The translations under genes and the position numbers were made by a program. A stretch of DNA of 6,093 nt from Acuticoccus sp038745295 (GTDB lineage Bacteria > Pseudomonadota > Alphaproteobacteria > Rhizobiales > Amorphaceae). Each line of letters starts with the position of its first letter. Positions within the stretch are counted from its first letter, which is position 1. Shown here in pieces: positions 1 to 4,366 of this stretch. The stretch lies in the NCBI GenBank assembly GCA_038745295.1, contig JBCDLN010000251.1, positions 1-6,093 of the forward strand, in the 5' to 3' direction. The notes under the pieces are model-generated. The model worked only from the letters and a program-made list of their open reading frames with translations, was not told where the DNA came from and did not search any database.

Positions 1-294
1 GCTCAGCGCCCAGTACGCTTTGACAGAACAGGAGATGTCGCCAGCGCCGCTATAAAAAAGCGGCCAGCTTCCATCGTCGTTTTGCCGCCGTTTCAGGTAG
101 GTGGCGATGGACGGCTCGCGCTCAACATCGGGCGTGCCGACAAAGTGTTTTAGCAGGACATACTCGGCCGGAATGGTGCAGTCCGCCTCAAGCTCAAAGC
201 AAAAGTGGCCGTCCTTTTCTTGGAGCGCCAGGAGAGCCTTGCGCTGCTCTTCAAGAAGCTGGTCTTCAACAGGGAAGGCGGGCAGGGACGTCAT
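1..294 (-). CDS. shc: Squalene-hopene cyclase, N-terminal part (cut by window edge)
   Basis: This is the first 98 codons of squalene-hopene cyclase (also called hpnF), the membrane-associated enzyme that folds squalene into the pentacyclic hopene skeleton. The reading frame is open to base 1, so the catalytic DXDD region and most QW repeats lie outside the window. Seen here: an N-terminal helix rich in E, L and K, then PAEYVLLKHF at about residues 42-51, which is typical of cyclase N termini. A QW-type repeat follows at about residues 71-97, starting QNDDGSWPL and ending KAYWAL. The ATG at 294 lies one base after the hpnE TGA, with GGAGG about nine bases upstream inside hpnE, so this start is well supported. 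The position at the end of hpnC-hpnD-hpnE fits the last step of the pathway. Identity is confident from motifs and context; activity cannot be judged from this fragment. Confidence 0.93.
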   Translation of the reverse strand, partial: MTSLPAFPVEDQLLEEQRKALLALQEKDGHFCFELEADCTIPAEYVLLKHFVGTPDVEREPSIATYLKRRQNDDGSWPLFYSGAGDISCSVKAYWALS

Positions 295-295
295 C

Positions 296-1597
296 TCAGG
301 CCGCCTCCAAAGCCGCGTGATGCCCGGTGACGCGCAGCCGCGCCAAGATGTGCGCCACCGCCTGCTCGCCGGAGCGGATCGCGCCCTCAATGGTTGCGGG
401 GAGGCCTGTGTCCACAAAGTCTCCCGCCAGGGTGAGGTTGGCGAGGGGGGTTGTGGGGCCTGGCCGCGCTTTCACGCCGTCGGGCGACTGATCGAATGTG
501 GCGCGGCGTTCGCGAATGAGCCGCTGCGCCTCGGGCACCATGTCAGCGGGGAGGGACAGGGCACGGCGCACCTCGCTCCAAATCTCATTGAGGAGGGTGT
601 CACTATCGGCCCTGTCAGAGCCTAGATGGTGGGCCGCTGAAATGGTGGTGCTGATGAGCCCTGGGCGACGGAAAATCCAATGGGTCACCGCGTTGGTGAG
701 GCCGATGAAATCCACCGCACGCTCCCCCTCACCCACCGGAACCTTGAAGTGCGCATTGACGATGGCGCAGTCATCATCGGGAACTTTTAGAGTGCGCATC
801 AAGCCTTTGAGCCGCGCGGGGGGGACAGCCAAAATCACCTGATCGCCCTTACTCACACTCACCCGCTGCCCTTCAAACAACAGCGCGCGCACAGCCCCCT
901 CACCCACATCGAGATCGCGCAGCGGCGTATGGGTGGAGACGGCCGCGCCCGATGCGTTCAAGACGCGCAGCGCAGGGTCGATGAAGGCGCGGCCCAGGCT
1001 TGTGGTGGCAATCATGGGGCGCGCAAAAGCCCCCCCTTTGCCGATGGTCTCCAAAAGTGTCTTCTTGAGGAGCTGGGCGCTTGCCCGCTCAGGCACAGCG
1101 TTGAGCACAGCCATGGTGATGGGCGCCCAGAACCTGTCATAAAGCACACCCTCGCGGCCCACCACATCGGCCACAGTGGCGTTGGGGCCAGCAAGCATAA
1201 TGCGCCCGGCCGACAGGTGTGCCATCACCCCCGCCCCAGGCACCCGGCGCGCGGGATCAAAAAGCCACCACGGCACCCGCCCTTCGCTGAGCTTTATGGA
1301 CCAGCGCTCGCCTGTTGAAAGATCCACAAAGGGAAACACAGCCTCATCAAACACGGTCAACTCTTCGCGGCTGCCGATGGCGTCCAAATAGGCGAGCGCG
1401 CGGGTGTTGCCGCTGAGGAGAAGGTGGTTGCCGTTGTCGATCTCAACGCCAAGCTTGCGATCTTGGAACGAACGGCAGCGGCCCCCCGCATGTCCGGCGG
1501 CCTCATAAAGGGCAACGCCAACCCCTGCTCTGGCCAGCCGCACAGCAGCGGTCAGGCCTGCAAGGCCCATCCCCACAATGTGAACGGTAGCGGCCAA
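296..1597 (-). CDS. hpnE: Hydroxysqualene dehydroxylase HpnE (FAD-dependent)
   Basis: A 433-residue flavoprotein of the amine-oxidase/phytoene-desaturase fold, matching HpnE, which reduces hydroxysqualene to squalene in the HpnCDE route. The N terminus carries the FAD Rossmann motif GMGLAG (residues 9-14), an acidic residue E32 ending the second strand, and AGGR at 37-40. The C terminus has the second FAD-binding segment, AGDFVDTGLPATIEGA, at about 391-406, followed by a helix. Length is normal for the family. The start is TTG at 1597: GAGAGGG lies eight bases upstream, and starting later would delete the glycine motif. It begins three bases after the hpnD TAA and ends one base before the shc ATG, so it sits in the middle of the operon. 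The same fold includes carotenoid desaturases, but the neighbouring hpnC, hpnD and shc make HpnE the better reading. No membrane segment is evident. Confidence 0.92.
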   Translation of the reverse strand: MAATVHIVGMGLAGLTAAVRLARAGVGVALYEAAGHAGGRCRSFQDRKLGVEIDNGNHLLLSGNTRALAYLDAIGSREELTVFDEAVFPFVDLSTGERWSIKLSEGRVPWWLFDPARRVPGAGVMAHLSAGRIMLAGPNATVADVVGREGVLYDRFWAPITMAVLNAVPERASAQLLKKTLLETIGKGGAFARPMIATTSLGRAFIDPALRVLNASGAAVSTHTPLRDLDVGEGAVRALLFEGQRVSVSKGDQVILAVPPARLKGLMRTLKVPDDDCAIVNAHFKVPVGEGERAVDFIGLTNAVTHWIFRRPGLISTTISAAHHLGSDRADSDTLLNEIWSEVRRALSLPADMVPEAQRLIRERRATFDQSPDGVKARPGPTTPLANLTLAGDFVDTGLPATIEGAIRSGEQAVAHILARLRVTGHHAALEAA

Positions 1598-1600
1598 GGG

Positions 1601-2593
1601 TTAGGCCCTCTCGTTGCGCATCTCGACCCGCTCTGGAAACGGACAGTCACTGGAAAGCGCTGGCCCAGCCGGGCGGTCGGGCAAGAAAAACGCATAGCGC
1701 AAGCCGCGCAAGATCTTGTCCAGCCGGCCCATGGGCTTCATGGCCGCGCCGTTCCAACCCGCCGCTTCTATTCGGTCGAGATAGCCCTCATAAACACCCA
1801 TGAAAATGAGGGCAGGGCGAACCGTCCCATGGTGGAGGGCGCCCAGTGCAGCGCGGGCGGCGGCAAACTGGGCCCGCGCGATGGCCCCGAGGGAGGCACA
1901 CACCTCCGCCCGCCGCGGGTGATCTGCGATGGTGGCGCAGTCGGCCGGCACGCTATGCTTTTCTAAAAGCTCAGCTGGAAGGTAAATCCGCCCCCTCGCC
2001 GCGTCTTCGTCCACATCGCGCAGGATGTTGGTGAGTTGCAGAGCGTCAGCGAGGCAAAGGGCAAAGGCATCGCGCGCCTCACTGGGCGGGGCTCCAAAAC
2101 AGCGCACCGAAAGCTGCCCCACCGTCCCGGCCACACGGCGCGTATAAGCAGCAAGATCTTTGAGGCAGGGCGAGATGATGGGCGCCTCCACATCCATCGC
2201 CATCCCATCAATCATCAGCTCAAATTCGCGCTGCGGCAGCTCAAAGCGCGGCACGGACCGCTCCAGAGCGCGGCCAACAGGGCTTTTTGCACCGTTGCGG
2301 TAGACGCGGCTGATCTCGGTACGCCAAGCTTCGAGCGCGGCAAGCTTGTCGGCCCGCGGGGCATCGCTGTCGGCAATATCATCGATGGTTCGGGCAAACG
2401 CGTAGATGGCCACCATCGCTTCGCGGCGCCTGCGCGGAAGGGTCTTGAGCCCAAAGGCGAAGGAGGATTTTGCTTCGGCCAAAACGCGCGCGGCAAAGGC
2501 GCCGGGCTCATCCGCCCAGGCATCGCCTGCCCGCAACTCCGGCAAGAGGTGTTGCGCTAAACCCGCCCGCACGCCATCGACGGACACACTCAC
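1601..2593 (-). CDS. hpnD: Presqualene diphosphate synthase HpnD
   Basis: A trans-isoprenyl diphosphate synthase of the squalene/phytoene synthase family, expected to join two farnesyl diphosphates into presqualene diphosphate. Numbered from the preferred start, it has SSF at 43-45, the first aspartate-rich motif DDIAD at 71-75 within YAFARTIDDIAD, and the second, NILRDVDED, at about 189-197, followed by GRIYLP. These Asp clusters bind Mg2+ and diphosphate in the family. Start choice: GTG at 2593 overlaps the hpnC TGA by four bases (GTGA) and has AAGG eight bases upstream. GTG at 2599 adds two residues but leaves only two bases after AAGG; GTG at 2587 is also possible. At 330 residues it is somewhat long for HpnD, because about 35 residues precede the part that resembles typical N termini. 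Phytoene synthase is a homologous alternative, made unlikely by the neighbours. Confidence 0.9.
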   Translation of the reverse strand: MSVSVDGVRAGLAQHLLPELRAGDAWADEPGAFAARVLAEAKSSFAFGLKTLPRRRREAMVAIYAFARTIDDIADSDAPRADKLAALEAWRTEISRVYRNGAKSPVGRALERSVPRFELPQREFELMIDGMAMDVEAPIISPCLKDLAAYTRRVAGTVGQLSVRCFGAPPSEARDAFALCLADALQLTNILRDVDEDAARGRIYLPAELLEKHSVPADCATIADHPRRAEVCASLGAIARAQFAAARAALGALHHGTVRPALIFMGVYEGYLDRIEAAGWNGAAMKPMGRLDKILRGLRYAFFLPDRPAGPALSSDCPFPERVEMRNERA

Positions 2594-3459
2594 CCCCACA
2601 GCCTTGCGCCATAACGCCGCGCACCTTTAGCAGCGGCCAAGGCAAAGTCAATCTTAGAGAGCTTAACCCGCGACGCCACCGGATCCTGCCGCCTCAACCG
2701 CGCCAGAAGCCGCCGCGCCAGCGCATCAACAACGCTCGCTTCGGCCGCAAACCGCGGGTCTTTGATGAGCGTCAAGAGCGCAGCAGACTCCCTCATACGC
2801 CCCTCGCACGCATCAAGCAGCTCATGGATCACCTGGCGCAGCGCCGGCGTTTCTTGGGGCGCTTTCAGGTCATCAACAGACCCGCCGGCCGCCTTGAGCC
2901 GATCGAGCGGCACATAGACCCGGTCCAAGAGAGTGAGATCGCTTGTCATATCCTGAAGATGGTTAAGCACTTGAAGGACCGCTGACAACGCGTCCGCGCC
3001 CCGATAGCACGCTTGGCTCTCACCATGGAGGTCGACCAGCGTGCGCCCCACCGGGCAAGCGGACCTGTCGCAATAGTCCCAAAGCTCGGCAAGCGAGGCA
3101 TAGCGCGTCTTGGTGGCATCTTGCCGGAAGGCGCTCAGCATGGCGCGGGCATGGTGGGGGCTGAGCCCTGTTTCAGCCAAGCTTTCAGCAAGGCGGCGCG
3201 CTGTGGCTATGGGTCCATCCAGCGTGAGGCTTTCGTCCAGTTGGTTCAAGCGGTCCAGCTTGTCATCGGGCGCAAGGTCGGGATTGTCGGCAATGTCATC
3301 GGCTGCACGCACAAAGTCATAAAAAGCAATGATGTGGGGCCTCAGATGCGGCGCAATCAGCCGCGACGCCACGGGGAAGTTTTCATCCTTCCGACCTTTG
3401 CCAGAGGGGGTTTCCACGGTGCGGTTTAAATCCCCAGGGGGCGAGGCCCCGCCATTCAT
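2590..3459 (-). CDS. hpnC: Hydroxysqualene synthase HpnC
   Basis: The second squalene/phytoene-synthase-family protein of the operon, 289 residues. HpnC converts presqualene diphosphate from HpnD into hydroxysqualene, the substrate of HpnE. Typical HpnC landmarks are GKGRKDENFPVAS at about 20-32, FYDFVRAADDIAD ending at residue 58 (first Asp-rich motif), and LQDMTSDLTLLDRVYVP at about 168-184. In the last, D170 and D174 form the second Asp motif and RVYVP is the family signature. The ENFPVAS block and the QD-xxx-D form of the second motif separate it from HpnD. The ATG at 3459 has GAAAGG eight bases upstream. The gene overlaps the hpnD start by four bases, pointing to translational coupling of two enzymes acting in sequence. 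It is the first recognised gene of the operon; about 250 bases without a recognised gene lie upstream. Confidence 0.92.
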   Translation of the reverse strand: MNGGASPPGDLNRTVETPSGKGRKDENFPVASRLIAPHLRPHIIAFYDFVRAADDIADNPDLAPDDKLDRLNQLDESLTLDGPIATARRLAESLAETGLSPHHARAMLSAFRQDATKTRYASLAELWDYCDRSACPVGRTLVDLHGESQACYRGADALSAVLQVLNHLQDMTSDLTLLDRVYVPLDRLKAAGGSVDDLKAPQETPALRQVIHELLDACEGRMRESAALLTLIKDPRFAAEASVVDALARRLLARLRRQDPVASRVKLSKIDFALAAAKGARRYGARLWG

Positions 3460-3647
3460 GATGAACGCCTTTCAGGCAGAGCATGCCGCGCCGCATCCGC
3501 CGCGCGGACAATGATCCCTCTTAAGACTTTCCGCCATGTCCCAAGGCTCCGAGCGGCGGCGAGCAGACCACCGCGCGAGTTGGCTCCACAGGCGCGGCCA
3601 CCGCTATTCCCCCTCGCGATCATGGCGTGAACAATGCGCTCCCTCCC

Positions 3648-3689
3648 CATCATCCGTCACCCGCGATCCATCCCCCGTGATCCATCCCC
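3648..3689 (-). repeat. Three 14-bp G-rich tandem units upstream of hpnC
   Basis: Read on the minus strand, two adjacent 14-base units, GGGGATGGATCACG (3689-3676) and GGGGATGGATCGCG (3675-3662), differ at one base. A third, weaker unit (3661-3648, 9 of 14 matching) follows, then GGGAGGG. The block lies in the gap between the DUF2141 gene and hpnC (3460-3709), starting about 20 bases after the DUF2141 stop and ending about 190 bases before hpnC. I see no rho-independent terminator, tRNA, riboswitch or convincing sigma-70 promoter in this gap. It must still hold whatever drives hpnC, unless the operon is read through from the DUF2141 gene. The role of the repeats is unknown; they could be a binding site or simple sequence drift. 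Confidence 0.6.
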
Positions 3690-3709
3690 TTTGGCGCATC
3701 CAGGTGGCT

Positions 3710-4180
3710 CTATCTATACCGCATGGTCATGGTTGTGCGCAGATCCTCTTCACCCACCACGATGGAGGCGGCTTCAAACTTCGGCGCGCGCAAGAGGATG
3801 GTGGGGTCGTTGGCAAAGGCAAACCCCTCCAAGGGCCAACCCACCATGTTGCGGTCCATCTCTCCGTTGGCGTTGGCATCATGATAGCCTTGGACGCCGT
3901 ATTCGCCGGGTGGGATGTCTTCAAACACCACCTCAAGCTCGCCCTCGGCCGCAGGGGCGGTGGCGTTGAAAGGGCAAAGCGGCGTTAAGAAATCCGCCTC
4001 TGGGCAAAGCGCCACCGACACGAGCCCATCGGCGGAGCGCACCTCGGTTATGGTCACAACAAGCTCAGCGGCAAGCCCGATGGATGCCGGCATGGGCGCA
4101 CAAAGCACCGCAAGCCCCGTCACCAGGCTGATGCGCCCCATCACCGGCCGCCCCATCACACGTCTTGCCCGCTGAGCCAC
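3710..4180 (-). CDS. Exported DUF2141-family protein
   Basis: A small protein, 156 residues from the preferred start, that by eye matches the DUF2141 family of uncharacterised secreted beta-rich proteins. It begins with a signal peptide: a basic stretch to about residue 16, a hydrophobic core at about 17-37 (ISLVTGLAVLCAPMPASIGL), and likely cleavage near LAA-EL at about 38. The cysteine in the hydrophobic core lacks a proper lipobox, so a lipoprotein is unlikely. The mature part has VVTITEVRSADGLVSVALC, two cysteines (C59, C69) that could pair in the periplasm, FEDIPPGEYGVQGYHD, and a D-x-N-x-N-G-x-x-D loop at 101-109 resembling a calcium-binding loop. GTG at 4180 is preferred because AAGGAG lies nine bases upstream. 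ATG at 4156 or 4141 would shorten the basic region; ATG at 4330 would start inside a repeat. Molecular function is unknown, and a link to hopanoid or envelope biology rests only on proximity. Confidence 0.78.
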   Translation of the reverse strand: MAQRARRVMGRPVMGRISLVTGLAVLCAPMPASIGLAAELVVTITEVRSADGLVSVALCPEADFLTPLCPFNATAPAAEGELEVVFEDIPPGEYGVQGYHDANANGEMDRNMVGWPLEGFAFANDPTILLRAPKFEAASIVVGEEDLRTTMTMRYR

Positions 4181-4189
4181 GCGCCGACG

Positions 4190-4195
4190 CTCCTT
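4190..4195 (-). promoter_or_regulatory. Ribosome binding site deciding the DUF2141 start
   Basis: The minus strand reads AAGGAG here, nine bases before the GTG at 4180. It is the best Shine-Dalgarno match upstream of this gene. It is 33 or more bases from the ATG codons at 4156 and 4141, so it favours the GTG. Confidence 0.6.
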
Positions 4196-4200
4196 ATCCT

Positions 4201-4240
4201 TGGCATGCCATGCTGAGCGCAGCGGCAACGGCGTTGTCAA
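4201..4240 (-). promoter_or_regulatory. Possible promoter and palindrome before the DUF2141 gene
   Basis: On the minus strand a perfect -35 consensus TTGACA occupies 4240-4235. No good -10 box follows at 17 bases (CTCAGC); the best partner, CAGCAT, needs a 19-base spacer and matches only three of six positions. A perfect 10-bp palindrome, TGGCATGCCA, lies at 4201-4210, between this region and the ribosome binding site, where a repressor could act. The placement is sensible for a promoter of the DUF2141 gene, but the weak -10 keeps the call tentative. Confidence 0.3.
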
Positions 4241-4300
4241 CTCCCCGCCTCCTGCGCCCTTTGTGGACGCTCTCCCCGGCCGCTGCCAGACCGGCTTCGG

Positions 4301-4366
4301 GCCATCATGGGGCCGTCCCGGAGCCATCATGGGGCCATCACACCGCCATTATGGCGCCATCACGCA
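4301..4366. repeat. Three 22-bp tandem repeats with CCAT-N-ATGG cores
   Basis: Three units begin at 4301, 4323 and 4345, exactly 22 bases apart. Units 1 and 2 share the 14 bases GCCATCATGGGGCC; unit 3 has GCCATTATGGCGCC. Each contains the 9-base interrupted palindrome CCAT-N-ATGG. A decayed fourth unit (GCCATCTCAT) may start at 4367 inside the NTPase-cyclase coding end. The stop codon of that gene (4360-4362) lies in unit 3, so the array is mostly in the gap of about 180 bases before the DUF2141 gene, some 60-120 bases upstream of the TTGACA. Spacing of about two helical turns would put all cores on one DNA face, as in an operator array. There are no unique spacers, so it is not a CRISPR. The remaining gap (4241-4300) shows nothing I can name. 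Confidence 0.7.

Noticed and set aside
1601..3459. The two squalene/phytoene synthase genes as carotenoid (crtB-type) genes
   Set aside because: Paired HpnC and HpnD signatures, the HpnE oxidoreductase and the adjacent squalene-hopene cyclase together fit hopanoid synthesis better.
3490..3650. Sigma-70 promoter for hpnC (for example TTGTTC near 3634 with AATAGC)
   Set aside because: Neither box matches well and several equally weak pairs exist, so no specific promoter can be supported.
4181..4330. A 50-residue N-terminal extension of the DUF2141 protein starting at ATG 4330
   Set aside because: The extension is low complexity and starts inside the 22-bp repeats. It would bury the signal peptide behind 50 hydrophilic residues, whereas AAGGAG supports GTG at 4180.
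4345..4358. Intrinsic terminator after the NTPase-cyclase gene
   Set aside because: The CGCCATAATGGCG palindrome gives only a four-to-six-base stem and has no following run of T on the minus strand.
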